A stretch of 64,000 bases of DNA from Emmonsiellopsis sp. PD_33 (lineage: Eukaryota > Ascomycota > Eurotiomycetes > Onygenales > Ajellomycetaceae), in assembly GCA_032988165.1 (NCBI GenBank), contig JANTQF010000016.1, positions 124,001-188,000 on the forward strand. Direction: 5' to 3'. The number at the start of each line of letters is the position of its first letter. The stretch's first letter is position 1. This document shows positions 31,304 to 43,286 of the stretch, in pieces. Below the pieces are notes generated by a model. The model did not search any database, was not told the DNA's origin, and saw only the letters and a program-made list of their open reading frames with translations. The translations under genes and the position numbers were made by a program.

Positions 31304-32612
31304 CTACTCGCTAAGCGAATAAGTTGAATCAATATCCCCCCACTTCATATTACTGAAGGTCAAGGCAGGTTGCGGTTCAACGATGACAATATTCTTTGGA
31401 TCGCCTTCCGTCGCGTCACAGGGACCTGCCTCTCCCCCATCCAGCCACTGCATAAATCCACCTTCGTCCCACCAAATACTCGTGGCCAGTACCATGCCGC
31501 GAGACAAGGCGGCGCCCATACCCTCCGTCGCACCGAGGTTGAAATACTGCTCGGTGCCGCCCATCGCAGAACAAAACTCGTCGTTCAAGTAATCAACGGC
31601 CGGAACGTCTGGGAGCTGAACAGCGGCATTCTGTATGACCTTCCCATCTTGGATGTACAGGCGATGCATCGATGTTACTTTGTCATTTTCGGCGGGGAAC
31701 TGAGTGACAACAGTGAATGGGCGAGAGGTGTCGACGGTCATTTCTGCTCCGTAATACTCGTGGTTACCCACACGATATGGGTTGTAACCGCATCCATTCT
31801 TGTCGCAAATGCCGGCGTCGCCACATTCATCGCCTTCGCACGAGTACACACCCGTTACATTGCACGGGTGTGGCGCCAAATGGGTGGCTTCTCTGTTGGC
31901 CTCCCAGATGTCCATTTCGTTGCAGCAGGCGCCCTTCCCGGCGATGTTGCCCTGATCTAGTATTAGCAAATGTATCCAAAATAGAGAGGCTCCCATAACT
32001 TACGATTCCATTGATGAACGGGGTTGTGTAGCATTGAGCATCACAGTATCCCATTCCGTAGGCAGCTCCTCCTGGGGCAAGCTCGCTCTTTGCACCGTCT
32101 TTTTCCATCTCGGACAGATAAAGCGCGCCATTCATGCCGCAGGGAAGTTTGCTCACGTCGACGTCAAAGGCGAACTCCTGACCAGTCAACTGAAGCATCT
32201 CATATTCCTCCTCGTTTTCCGCGAGCAGATAAACCCTCGGGCTAGAGACGCTACCGTCTTCCTTCAGCATATTGAGATGCAGGCTTGCTCCCTCGGTAGT
32301 GACTCCGTAAGCCGAGTAGTCGGAAACGCCATCGACAATGCAGTTTTGCGCGCAGGTTGCCTCATCGGGACAGACAGTCGAGTTGGCCGCTTCTCCCCAG
32401 ACTCCGCAGTTGTATTCGGGGTTATCCTTCTGATAGTTAGGATGGCTGGCAGAGTCCAGCACGATAGAACTCTTTAGCTGGACACAGCCATCCGCTGTTG
32501 TACACTTCCATGTGTCAATTTTGGGGTGGACTTCCTCTGTGGTCCCGCCCGGGGTTTGGGCGGCCACAAGGCCCAGCAGGAGGGAGGAGAAAAGGGGGAT
32601 CGATTGCTTCAT
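31304..32612 (-). CDS. GH7 endo-beta-1,4-glucanase (Cel7B type), secreted
   Basis: Secreted cellulase of glycoside hydrolase family 7, which hydrolyses internal beta-1,4 bonds of cellulose with retention. Two exons, 32612-32004 and 31951-31304, joined across a 52-bp intron (GTAAGT...CAG), give 418 residues. A signal peptide covers about residues 1-18 (MKQSIPLFSSLLLGLVAA). The catalytic motif NEMDIWEAN supplies Glu215 (nucleophile), Asp217 and Glu220 (acid/base). LPCGMNGALYLSEM and GYCDAQC are family landmarks. The protein ends soon after WGDIDSTY, without linker or cellulose-binding module. The C-terminal loops and length fit endoglucanase rather than cellobiohydrolase; this is a judgement. 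An in-frame ATG at 32654 lies upstream, but 32612 is the one placed directly before the signal peptide. It is the first gene next to the transposon block and has normal CpG. Confidence 0.92.
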
Positions 32613-33659
32613 CTTGCGAGTGCTATAGTTGTCGATATTGGGAGAACTGATCACGAAAACAGAACATGGTCAGCAGGCTCGCCATTGCCTCTTTATAAAC
32701 TCCGCAGAAACCCTTTTTCCCCTATAATTGCTATGGAGCTGGGAAAAGAAACTGGCTCTCGGACAATTTGTTTGGGTTCAGTCCGGTTGGGCGGCCCTAT
32801 CCCCGATGTTTACCCTTTGCGGGCTGTTTGGTTGCAGATCAGATCAAGCAATGGTCATTAAATGCAGGGGAGACCTTCTGGAAGAGTTCTAGGAAATATC
32901 TTTGTTTCAGAAAGATGGCAGACTAATGCATACCAAGGCTGGTATTTCATTTGTCTTCCCGCTTCGGGGACGGAGTGACATCCCGATACACCTGACTCCA
33001 GGCCGAAGAGGACAGACATCATGGTCCCCCGCCCCCGATCTCCTCAATTCTTAGTGGGGAATAACGAGTCTGGCCAGCAGGGGGGTAAATCATGCTGTGT
33101 CATTGCAGGGGACAACCACCAGAGTCAAGCAAGTCATGACACCGCTTAACGTTTCAAACTTCTCCGGAATATGATATGTATGGGTGGAGGGGAGGCCAAC
33201 AGGTACATTCCACTGGACAATTCTCCCGTAGTTCCTTCGTGCTGTCGACTTCTCTGTGGTTTGAGAGCATTCGCGGGAGATGGATTTCGACTCTTCATTT
33301 ATTTAGATAACTAGTTAACTCACTTATTTAGCCTCGGGGTAAATCCTTCTTGAGGCCGATCCCCTCGCCCTGCCCAAGTATAATAAATACACGGGGGATG
33401 CCACCCCCGCCCCCACCAATACTATCCATTGTCTCGTATTCTTCTGACAAGCGGATCCATGCAGCGGGCTGGGCGAAGTGTGCAGAGCGCGGTGATCAGG
33501 TAGTTAGCCGTCTTGGCAGTTAGCAAAAAGGCAGCCTGGCGGAATGGACGGAAACGTTGTGGATAAAACAGATCAAAGCCAGGACAACAAGACCGTCGCT
33601 TTTTACTGTCAAACACCGAACCCATTTTTGTCCCCATCTGTCAGAGTCCACCCGCGCTC
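32613..33659. promoter_or_regulatory. Divergent promoter of the GH7 and ADP-ribosylglycohydrolase genes
   Basis: No gene is present in this 1.05 kb. A TATA-like TTTATAAA (32692-32699) lies 80 bp before the GH7 start. On the GH7 coding strand, GGCTAAA (33327-33333) and GGCTAA (33504-33509) match the XlnR/Xyr1 site that controls fungal cellulases. Several CreA-like SYGGRG matches (for example CTGGAG on the minus strand near 33,000) also occur. Function is inferred from motif identity only, and these short motifs also occur by chance. Confidence 0.5.
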
Positions 33660-34777
33660 ATGGCACCAGAATCCCTGTCGTCGAGAATCAAGGGCAGCAT
33701 CTTTGGCGTTGCCGTCACGGATGCCCTTGGAGGCCCTGTGGAATTCATGACCCGGGGCTCATTCCCGCGAGTTACTGGCTTTCAACACAACGACACCTTC
33801 AACGTGCCCCCGGGGTGAGTTGGGACCGGGCGTCATGAAACAAACACATAGTTCATCGTCATCTAATGATTACTTGGCGGTAGGACTTGGACTGACGATA
33901 CATCGATGACCCTCTGCCTTGCAAAGTCGCTCATCGACCACAAAGGCACCTTCGTTCCACAGGCCGCGCTCAGAAACTATATCAACTGGTATCAACACGG
34001 CTATTTGTCTGCAACTGGTGATTGCTTCGATATCGGAGCAACTACTACCAAAGCACTCTGGATCTGGAGCGACTATTTCGACAGCGCGACCCATCTTGAC
34101 AAAAATGATCCCGAAGGCCACAAGCCTGGCCAGCTTGCTATCAATAAAGACCTAATGCGCGAGGTATCCATTGTCCCAATCTTTCTGCGGATAACGTCTA
34201 TTATTCATGCTGATATAAATAGGTGTTCTGTGGAAATGGATCTCTCATGCGTGTCGCGCCCATCGGCCTGGCTTACTCCCATGACATCAGTCTAGCAGTT
34301 GCAAATGCTACGGTTTCCTCCAGTGTCACACATCCCTACCCGACATGCGCCGAGTGCTGTGTTATCTACACTAAATTGATAGTCCAGACGTTGAATGGTG
34401 CTCGGAAAGAAGACCTTGCAGTGGAAATAGCCAATACCACCTTTGCTGACCCAAAAGTCAAGCAAAGACTTAGTCGCTACGCCAGCATTGCGGATTGGGA
34501 GAACACAGATGACTCCGAAATCAAATCGTCGGGTTATGTTGTTTCCACACTGGAGGCCGCCCTGTGGGCTTTTTTCACCACAAGCACATTCCGTGAAGGT
34601 GCGCTAGATGTGGTAAATCTCGGATATGACGCAGACACTGTGGGCGCCGTGTATGGGGGCCTTGCGGGGGCCTTTTACGGCATGGAAAGTATTCCAACAG
34701 AATGGATCGAAGGCCTGCAAAAGAAGGAAATTGTCGATGAAATTGCCTCTGGTCTTGCTTCTCTTCGATCTAATTGA
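33660..34777 (+). CDS. ADP-ribosylglycohydrolase (DraG/ARH family)
   Basis: Predicted hydrolase removing ADP-ribose from proteins or small molecules, with two metal ions at the active site. Three exons, 33660-33814, 33884-34163 and 34223-34777, give 329 residues; both introns are 59-69 bp with GT..AG ends and the phases agree. Family landmarks: GVAVTDALGGPVEF near residue 16, GTWTDDTSM with Asp56-Asp57, CGNGSLMRVAPIGL near 148, and LGYDADTVGAVYG near 278 with the paired Asp residues. The usual form of the last motif is G-G-D-A-D-T; here the second Gly is Tyr. The start is the first ATG preceding the conserved N-terminus. No signal peptide is seen, so it is probably intracellular. It converges on PIG-P with only 95 bp between stop codons. 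Confidence 0.88.
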
Positions 34778-34872
34778 ATAAAGGTCGAGGGGCCTGTATT
34801 ATGGTCATTTAGTGCTCCATATTGCGAATCTTTTGTTGTAAAAGCATGTTGGAATTCCAGCTTGTATTCAAG

Positions 34873-35963
34873 TTAGTCCGCGCCCAGATGGGATGTTATC
34901 CCATGCGAATATGAGGTACTGAACTCGTCAACCCCGGGTTCGCTAGCGTCTTCGGTTCCATAAAGCACTTGACAAACGCCCCCGACAGGAATATCCATGA
35001 CGGCGTCGGTTCCTTCATTCCATATGTATTTCCATTCCAGCTTCCGTTTCTGCGAGCCCATAGTCTGGGCCGTTGCAGCGTTAGGGTTCATTTTCTCCGA
35101 GCCGCCTGGTCTTCGTCTCCCCTTGCTATCGATAACCGCGATGTTGGCTGCGTCGTCGACGATGTTCTCAATGCTACTCATCGGAAGCGTGAGGTAGCCG
35201 GTATTATACGCCGATAAGGCGACGTATATGTAAATTATAGTTGCAACAAGAAATGACGGAATCGCAAGAGACCACCACCGGTTTGGATAGTAGTATATCC
35301 CGAGTTGATGCAAAAACGGCGAGGGCAGATACGACCACAAGAGGTATATCACTATGAAAGCTTTGCGTTAGCCTTATGGATGCAAGTAGAGGGTGCAAGG
35401 ATACACGACATACAGAACGCCAAGGAGGATGCAAGGTACAGTACAAATCCATAGTATTCATAAGTAGGTACCTTAGGGCTCGCGCGTGGTACAGTGATTG
35501 CAGTCCGGGCGGATCGAGCTACAGCTGCCTCCGTGTCATTTGGGGTCTCGACATCTGAACTGTCGGGAGTTGTGGGACGAGATGTGGTGGTAGAAAACGA
35601 CGGCCGAAGGAGGGAGGTTAACGAGGGAGAGGGAGGGAGTGGCGTGGGAGGGCGGTTGTAAAATGGAGGCGCAAAAGCATTAGGTCCGTGGAGGGATGAA
35701 CTCGACGGGAACAAGGGGGATCGCATTGCAATCTCATTGTCGTCGGGGGACGGGTTCTCGAAATCCTCTAGACTCGAGGTAGAGGCGGAAGATGAATGTC
35801 TTTCTGAGTAGTGAGAATGGAAATCTGCGTCATCGTCCATTTCAGCATCACCATCATCACCCAAATCCTGAGGAATCAAGTCTTGGTCTGGGTATTCATT
35901 CGTATCCAATCCGGGTGTTGAATTGAAGGACAGATGGGAATCGTGTTGGGGATTGAGAGGCAT
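34873..35963 (-). CDS. GPI19: PIG-P/Gpi19 subunit of GPI-GlcNAc transferase
   Basis: Subunit of the ER-membrane complex that transfers GlcNAc to phosphatidylinositol, the first step of GPI-anchor synthesis. Exons 35963-35414 and 35351-34873, with a 62-bp intron, give 342 residues. About 165 residues at the N-terminus are acidic and Ser/Pro-rich and probably disordered. The PIG-P domain follows: TYEYYGFVLYLASSLAF at the exon junction, LLWSYLPSPFLHQLGI, and YYYPNRWWSLAIPSFLVA, giving two membrane spans (about 170-192 and 209-232) typical of the family. GYLTLP closes the conserved part, and a polar tail of about 90 residues follows. The intron interrupts the first membrane span. The first ATG of the open frame is at 36008; I prefer 35963 because translation there begins directly with the conserved-looking acidic region, but the choice is uncertain. 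Confidence 0.88.
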
Positions 35964-36305
35964 TGTGACGACGGTCCTAGGCAGAGCCAGTAAGAGGATT
36001 GTCGTCAACTATTACTTGGTGTACAGATACCCACCAATCCTCCAAATATCGGACCCCGGTGTAGCAGCACCCAAGTCACCGCTATGCACTCTCCTGTATT
36101 TGCGGTGGAGGTTGTTGAGTTCGTTAGCTATGGAAAACGCGAGGGCATGATGGATGCTTACATAAACACCCTCCTATCTTATCAGCGCAGGCTTCTCTCC
36201 TCTCTTGTCCCAGCACTCCTCGACCAACGTCACAACGTCAGCAACTCAGAGGAGAGCGTATACTAACTCGCCTACTGTACAGTATACACTACAGCAGCAA
36301 CCATT
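35964..36305. promoter_or_regulatory. Divergent promoter of PIG-P and RAD14
   Basis: This 342-bp region separates two divergent starts. I see no strong TATA box. There is a palindrome-like TACTGTACAGTA near 36,272-36,283, 23 bp before the RAD14 ATG. No other element is recognised. Confidence 0.4.
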
Positions 36306-37537
36306 ATGGACTCCCAACACCCCCCAGCTTCTCCGCCACAGCAGGCTTCGACTCCCCGAACTCCTCTCACCCCCGAGCAGCTACGCAAGATTGTATTGAT
36401 CCATCTACCGCCCACCAGAGCTCGCATCGCTAATATACCCAATAGGAGATTAATCGAATGAAGGCCAAGGCACTTCGAGAGCAGCATGAAGCTGAATCTC
36501 GCAATACTTCGTCCCCGGGCTCGGTCTCCGCGGGCCAAAAACGACCGTTCTCTGCTCTTTCTCCCTCCAAACCACCTTCGACCTCGCGCGACGCGCGGAA
36601 TAGAGCAATAGAAAGACCGCTTGATGAGATTCGGCCGGCTCGCAACTTTGCCAGATATGTTGAGTATGACTTCAGCAAGATGACGGACACAAAAGGCGGA
36701 TTCTTAACTGCCGAAGACGATCCGCACAACAAGGCTTTGCATTCAGGCAATCAGGATGGCAAGCCAGCGCATATGACATTAAAAGAATGGGAACGACATC
36801 AACTACTTCAGTCGCTACGCAAGGAAAAAACCGGCCCTTTCGAGCCAGGGCTCAGTATACTCAACCCCAAGCAGCACAAGTCATGCCGTGAGTGTGGCAG
36901 CGTAGAGATTGATTGGAAGTGGGAGGAGACCTTGAAGTGCGCGGTGTGCAACTCCTGCAAAGATAAATATCCCGATAAATATAGCTTGCTCACCAAGACG
37001 GAAGCGAAGGAGGACTATCTACTGACTGACCGTAAGCAGAAGAGTGGTATTCTAGCAACAAACCTGCAGCGAATATTGGCTAACAATGTCGTTTTCTACA
37101 ATTCACTAGCTGAGCTAAAAGATGAGGAACTACTGCCACATCTGGAGCGACCAAACCCTCACAAAGCAACATGGAACAACATGATGCTCTACCTGCGGTA
37201 CCAGATCGAGGAGTATGCGTTCTCTCCGAAGAAATGGGGATCGCCCGAGGCTCTTGACGCAGAATTTGAAAAGCGCGAGGCCGTCAAAAAACGGCAGAAA
37301 GAGGCCAAATTTAAATCTAAGCTTAACGACCTAAAGAAGCGGACGCGTGTGGAGGCGTACCGACGAAGCCGCCAACAAGCCGCTGCTGGCACGGGGGCGG
37401 GGGGACATTTTGGGGACGATCTTGGCGGGGGGAAACACGTGCATCAATGGGGAAGACTGGTCGAGAACCCGGAAACGGGGATGGGGGTGAAGACGTGTGT
37501 GGATTGTGGAATGGAGGTGGAAGAGTTGGAGTTCTAA
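36306..37537 (+). CDS. rad14: Rad14/XPA nucleotide-excision-repair damage-recognition protein
   Basis: Binds damaged DNA and helps assemble the nucleotide-excision-repair complex in the nucleus. Exon 1 (36306-36392) and exon 2 (36446-37537), joined by a 53-bp intron, give 392 residues. N-terminal LTPEQLRKIEINRMKAKAL spans the junction and matches the family start. The XPA zinc finger C-x2-C-x17-C-x2-C is intact (Cys176, 179, 197, 200), followed by DKYSLLTKTEAKEDYLLTD. NPHKATWNNMMLYLR and FSPKKWGS follow, as expected for the DNA-binding core. The C-terminus carries HVHQWG and CVDCG, a second possible Cys/His cluster. It diverges from PIG-P. Confidence 0.95.
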
Positions 37538-38120
37538 TGGAGTGCCAGCAGCAATTTCTTCCAAGGTTGTGGAATAGCCAGCCGAGTTAGGAATATTGTA
37601 ACTTGGGGGATCGGTTGAGGGGATTCGAGGCGCATGAATGCATGATACCCTAATAGCCGCATCATCAGCCCATCCTACATATATGTCTGTATCCGTATCC
37701 ATCCTCCAGTACTCCGTAGACTTCTACACAGTAGCTATCGTCAACCCCGTATGTCGATACGTATCGGAGCGGAACATCCTGCCCGGAGCCCATGCCCGAT
37801 GCAGCCTAGCGCCAGGGAGGCTCCTGCGCGCACGGCTGACCTCAGCTGCGAGAAGCTTCAGTCAACGCCGGCCGACGATCCCCTCGATCCCTTTCTGAGC
37901 ACTTCTCATCGCCAGCTCACGCCCCCCGTCTGTGTTTGCACCCGTATCGCCGTGCTCGCTGTCTGGCGCACTCCCTCGCGATCCGACCCTCGCGTTTTGG
38001 CCCTGCCAAACAATTGGCTTGGCGGCCCCCTAGCTCGCCAACAGACCCCCATTGAACGCGTGCTGTCCCTACTCCGATCTGGGGTTGCTCTTTTGAATGG
38101 CCTGGCAGCCCTCATCTGCC
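37538..38120 (+). promoter_or_regulatory. Intergenic region and 5' leader of the striatin gene
   Basis: GC-rich, with open frames on several strands but nothing recognisable as a protein. The frame at 37751-38155 overlaps the striatin start and could act as an upstream ORF if transcribed. No other motif was noted. Confidence 0.35.
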
Positions 38121-40876
38121 ATGGCTGGGAATGGGGGAATGGGTGGAGTCGTTGATGGGCCCCCCAATGTAGGCCACCCGCAGGGCACCGAGTACACGTT
38201 GCAAGGTAGGTTCTCCCCCGGGCAATCAACATTGATTCCCCTACAAAACGCATCTAGGCAATGCTTCCCAGCTTACTGTCAATTGATTGCGGTCGGTCTA
38301 ACTGTTTTCCACGCTCTGCAGGTGTGATGCGATTCCTCCAGACCGAGTGGCACCGACATGAACGAGATCGAAATGCATGGGAGATTGAGCGGGCCGAAAT
38401 GAAATCGAGGATTGGAAGATTGGAAGGCGATGCCCGCACAAGCAAGCGCATGCACGAATCCCTAGGGAAGCATGTCAAGATGCTTGAATCTGCTTTAAAA
38501 AAGGAGCGGGGGAAAACCAGGAGTCTATCTGCAGGGGAGGCTGTGGACTTGCGAGATCCAAAGGAGCTGGCGAAAGAAAACCTCAGAGCCTTGTCGAAAC
38601 GTATGCCACTTCAATCCCATCCTATTTGTTAGCATTTGAGATCAAAACCTAACGTCTCTGTCCAGAACAACCAAAACCCCAGGGCGCCCCTGTAGATCTT
38701 GATCTCAATGCCGAGAATGGAACTCATCCAGATATGCGCCAGGATTCCGAGCGCGACAAGTCTCGCATGTATCTTGGGAAGTGCTCTCAAGAAGTCGCCT
38801 ATCATATAACTCCAGGGTCACACCCGCCCCCAGATTTGATGGAGCAACAAGACTTGTCCGATCACGGGTACCAAAATCATCAGATGCAGCGACAGCCCCT
38901 CGACGAGGCATATCAGCAACAGTACCAGCACCAGCAGAAGCAAAAATTCCAACAGCAAGCTCAGCAGCAACATAATCACGTTAATATGGTTCGCGAGCCA
39001 TCCATACACCAACCACTTCCTTCCAATTTTGCGGAAAATCCAAATCTGTATCGTCCACAGATGAACCATGCTCCCCAAGAACCAATCGAAGCCCGGCCAT
39101 TCGAGCAGCAAAGCACACACTCGGCGCAAGTAGATCGCCGGAAGCCTGCATTCGATCTTCCCCACCCTGCGGATGAGGTTGAGTCAATTACGCATGCTTT
39201 TGATTCATATGGCAAAGAGGTTCCCGTCACCGACTCACCCCACCCTGTTGTTAATAAGGAAGCAACTTCCGACGATTCAGATGGATGGAATTTTGATGAG
39301 TCCCCCATAAATGATACCGCACCGTCCGTTACCGCACAACACCATCGACCCGACACTGACGCTTTTCCGAGTGCCAACTTCATGCCTCCCAAATCCCCGC
39401 CAAAAGGGGGCCCAGGTTCCCACAGGCGTAAAAGTTCGGGCGGGCAAAGACGCAGTGAGGGAAGTCATGATTCTCGTGATCTATCTGCAACAAGCGGGCA
39501 GAAATCTGATCCCCCTAATTTCAAGGTTAGATTCGCGTTACGAGGCCATCTTGACGTTGTTCGCTCTGTCATCTTTACGGGCGGAGGGAGCCCCTCAGAA
39601 CCTGAAATATGCACTGGTGGCGACGACGGGACAATCAAACGTTGGATTATCCCAGCATCTTACGGTAGCTTCGGCCCTCATAGCAACAGCTCGGGCAATG
39701 ATCTTGATATTACTAGTTATTTTACTCATCGCGGTCATGCTGGTCCTGTCACCTGTCTTGCTGCTTGTCCGCCCTCTCCAAATTTCTCAAACGGCGGCAG
39801 GGCACTTGGGGATGGCTGGATATTCTCTGGCGGCCAGGATGGTAGTATCAAGGTTTGGGAAAGGGGAAGAGTCGACCCGAAGGACTCATTGGAAAGGCAT
39901 ACGGATTCTGTCTGGGCACTGTGTGTTCTTCCCGGCACCGCTGGTTCCATCTTTGGAGAGGAGTGTAACCACTACGGCGGGCCCGACCGAATTATACTTG
40001 TTTCAGGCGCCTCAGACGGGAGAATATTGATATGGGCCATAAGCGCACCACCTCAATCAGCATCACCACAGTCAAGCTCAAGAAGGGGCGGTGGTGGCAG
40101 CCGAAGAGCAAACTCGATCTCATCAGGCTCAAATTTCCCGTCTTCCCCTCAACCTAGTACCAAAACCGCAACCCGGTTCCAAGCCACTCTTATTCACACG
40201 ATAGTCCTACCCGACTCCGCTTCCCCGACGTGCGTCAGTCCATTGTCCCTTGCCGGCGTCAACTTCGTCGTCTCTTGTGCAAACGCGTCTATTATTATCT
40301 ACGATACCCGGTCTGGAGAGGAGATTGTTGGCATGGCTAGTCTTGAAACCTACGACGGAACTCCTTCTACAGGGGTAAATTCAGTCGTAGCGAGCACTAT
40401 CGGATTTGACGGAACTGCTAACCTGGACCCGAATAGAGCTCTGGCTGAAGAAGAGGCAGTTGTCCATGGTGCAACTGGATCAAGCGGTGGGGTTGAAGGT
40501 GTCATTATCAGTGGTTATGAAGACCGGTACATACGATTTTTTGATGCCAATAGCGGTAAGCAGATCCACGCCGCGGTGGTCCCCTAAAAGCCCAAAATCT
40601 AACAAAAATACCACAGGCCAATGCACGTATACGATGCTAGCGCATCCTGCTGCGATATCCTCCATCTCTCTTTCTCCCGATGGTAGAGAACTAGTTTCCG
40701 CAGGCCATGATGCTAGTCTACGCTTCTGGTCCCTAGAAAAGCGGAAATGTGAACAAGAACTTACCAGCCATCGATTAATGCGGGGTGAGGGTGTGTGTTC
40801 TGTCGTCTGGAGCCAAGACGGCCGCTGGGTTGTCAGTGGCGGTGGAGATGGCGTAGTTAAGGTCTTCGCAAGATAA
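38121..40876 (+). CDS. strA: Striatin (STRIPAK scaffold, WD40 protein)
   Basis: Scaffold of the STRIPAK phosphatase-kinase complex, which in filamentous fungi governs cell fusion and sexual development. Four exons, 38121-38205, 38322-38600, 38666-40555 and 40617-40876, give 837 residues with consistent phases. The N-terminus EYTLQGVMRFLQTEWHRHE spans the first junction and matches the striatin caveolin-binding and coiled-coil start; the coil runs to about residue 75 (HVKMLESALKKERGKTRS). A Gln-rich, low-complexity middle follows, then WD40 repeats from about residue 413 (LRGHLDVVRSVIF, CTGGDDGTIKRWI, FSGGQDGSIKVWE, LVSGASDGRILIWA) to the C-terminus (VVSGGGDGVVKVFAR). It is preceded on the same strand by RAD14, without obvious coupling. 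Confidence 0.95.
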
Positions 40877-41689
40877 TGATAAATGGTTTGGATTTCCTCT
40901 GTTACGCCCTTGTTCCCCCCTCCTCGTTGTTTTATTCATGGTCGGATTCAGTGGGACTGCAAGCTCTGGTGTTTTAATCTAACTCGTCCTCGGCTTTTGG
41001 CTCTGCTTGAGAAGGGAAAATCTTCCCGATGCATTGTCATACAATTATTATACGTCTCTCCTGTCTTTTCCGTATGCCTATCTTCTTCTCTTTTATGTTG
41101 TTTTAACTACAATTTTGCTCGTGTGTGTCTGCACATTTTCTTGGACACTGTTGAAACATGATACAGATGGCCCTCATCTACAACATCTGTGTTCACCTAC
41201 TTCCTCCTGATGATACCCAAATACCCTTGCATCAATAACCGGTTGATCGTTGAGGGTAAGGACACTGTTTTCAGCATTTTTGTTGTTTGTTGTTCGGCTA
41301 TGATTTGTCCGATAGCAGGGTCAGTGTTTACTGCATTTGGGGCCTCGTCCCTTTGTACTGTTGTTTTTCTCCCTCGGTATTATTTGTCATCCATGTGTAT
41401 AACATAGTATTTATTGCTGCTCTTGGTCTGGCCTTGCATATATTTTAAGGGGAAATCAGAGCATATCCTCCTGTTTTCTGTCAGGGGGAGCAATCAAATT
41501 CCCCAGGTTGATAATAGCTATCCCCATGGCAAAGTTATATGTAAACCAAACATGGTGTCAAATTATGGTTTGCAGCCCAGTGAGGTTCAGGAATGTGTAG
41601 TTGAGTCATAAAATAATATTACGCTGGCTACCATTACTATTCGACTTGACTGACGGGTATTAACGCAACATTTTCACAAACCTCCCTCC
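40877..41689. other. Convergent 3' region between striatin and the Get5-like gene
   Basis: T-rich on the plus strand, consistent with 3' untranslated DNA and termination signals. Open frames here (for example 40883-41161) have no recognisable motif and are not called. Confidence 0.4.
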
Positions 41690-42495
41690 CTATTGATTTG
41701 ATTCCCATGCCTTTCTGAAAACATCCTTAATCCGAGAGGCGTCAGTGCTATCATGGACCTTCCCACGTATGAAGTCCTCTAAATCGGTCCAGAACTCCTC
41801 CGTTGAAAGAGTTTCCTTCGCCCTGCTTGGTGGGTTCTGCGAAGCGGTTTGATCAGATTCCTCTCCATCGCCCTGGATAGGCACACTACTTTCCGCCGCC
41901 ATCGTTTCCTTGGCCGCATGGCCTTGATCCTCCTTTGTCGGCTCCGGCGCAAGCTGAGCTCCGCCAAGTATCATCAGCCCGAGCTCGACCTCCTTACCAC
42001 CAGACAAGATCGAAGCGTCATTGCCTAAAACCTCCGACAGCATCTGTCCCTGGGCGGGCTTCTTCTTCCATAGTACTTTTATTTTGTCCAACGGTACCTT
42101 GGCAGGTTGGTTCTCTCCATTTGTTGTCTGGACCCTCGCCTGGACGGCCTGTTTGAGCTCCTGGACCGTTGTCGTAGATATGGCGCAGTTATCCAGCGTA
42201 ATATTCAGAACCGGATTACGCGCCGACTTCAGGTGGACAGTTATGGACTTGGACGATCCGGGGATAGCTATACGCTTGATTTTCTTTGGCATGGAGGGGT
42301 GGGCATCGGAGAGGCGGGGAAGGGTGAACTAGAATGCGTATGAATATTAGATGTTTCCAAGCCATTGGGCATACCTTAACTTACGGGATGTGGCGATGGG
42401 AAGCTACGGGGATCGAAAACATAATCAGCTGGAAGCTTCACGGGTCGCGAATCCAGCGCCGTAAGAAACGACTTGGTGAATGTGAGCTCTGCCAT
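41690..42495 (-). CDS. Ubiquitin-like domain protein, Get5/Mdy2-type
   Basis: Exons 42495-42385 and 42328-41690, split by a 56-bp intron (GTAAGT...TAG), give 249 residues. The N-terminus FTKSFLTALDSRPVKLPADY is followed by FTLPRL and a PMPKK-like basic stretch. Residues about 60-145 look like a ubiquitin-fold domain: ITVHLKSARNPVLNITL, VQELKQAVQ, DKIKVLWKKKP, ELGLMILGG. A Glu/Ser-rich linker and a C-terminal EFWTDLEDFIRG...FRKAWESNQ helix follow, which could be a dimerisation region. This layout (N-terminal helix, UBL, C-terminal helix) is that of Get5/Mdy2, which works with Get4 and Sgt2 in delivery of tail-anchored proteins to the ER. I rate the UBL fold as likely and the Get5 assignment as moderate. 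Confidence 0.7.
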
Positions 42496-43286
42496 GGTGG
42501 TTGCAGGGGATGTGCCCCGCGGTGTGTCGTAAATGGTGGTCGGTGAGGATAGTATGCTGAGGGATGGTGATATATAGCAGTCCGAGTAAGGGAATCGCAG
42601 TTTCAAAGAATCAACAGCGGAAACAGCAGGAACAGCAGGAACAGCAGAAGAAATGGCCGAGTGTCATCGTAATGGATCAAGAGACAACTGTCTGCTTGAG
42701 CAGCCATGGCGGAATCTAGCGGTGTTTTTCGACGCCGGATTTACGGTTGATCCGCCGTCTATAGATAAGTTACACCGTCAACTAACCGTCAACTTCCAAT
42801 TAAACAGTCAGTTGATGGTTAAGTCATATAAAACGTAGATCAAACAGTAGAATTTAATAGACATTTATATATCTTAAGGGTAGGGAATGAATTGACGGTC
42901 CATATATCTTAATGTCAACTTGAAGTAGAACTAACCACTGGCATCCACCTAGGCAGACCTATCTTCTCTTGATTTGAAGCTTCGAATCTGCCTGCTAACC
43001 TGTGTACTAACCTACTACTAACCTACATACTGACTGTGGCAGCAGCAGTGATAGCGATAGTAATAATAGTAGGAGTAGTAGTGTCAGTGTCAGTTGAGGT
43101 TTTTGGATCCATATCACATGACCTCCCGAAAGAGCTAGTTTCTCCGCACACGCCCAGACCTTCGGAAAATCTCAATTTTTACGGAACAAAAAAATATATC
43201 GCGGGAAAAAAGGCTGAAGCTCTCCTGCAGACACCATCCAACATACCCACTCTCCCTGTCCGAGGCGGATTCAATTGGCATTCAAA
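42496..43286. promoter_or_regulatory. Divergent promoter of the Get5-like and NOP2 genes
   Basis: Holds a short GGAACAGCA-type triplet repeat near 42,620, an AT-rich segment with repeated CCGTCAACT blocks near 42,770-42,800, and ATCACATGACC (43,109-43,119), a CACATG E-box-like site, about 170 bp before the NOP2 start. No gene is seen. Confidence 0.4.

Noticed and set aside
31370..31960. 196-codon plus-strand frame opposite the GH7 gene
   Set aside because: Antisense shadow; the minus strand carries catalytic GH7 motifs.
39311..40030. 239-codon plus-strand frame
   Set aside because: Overlaps the WD40 part of striatin in another frame; striatin's own frame has the domain motifs.
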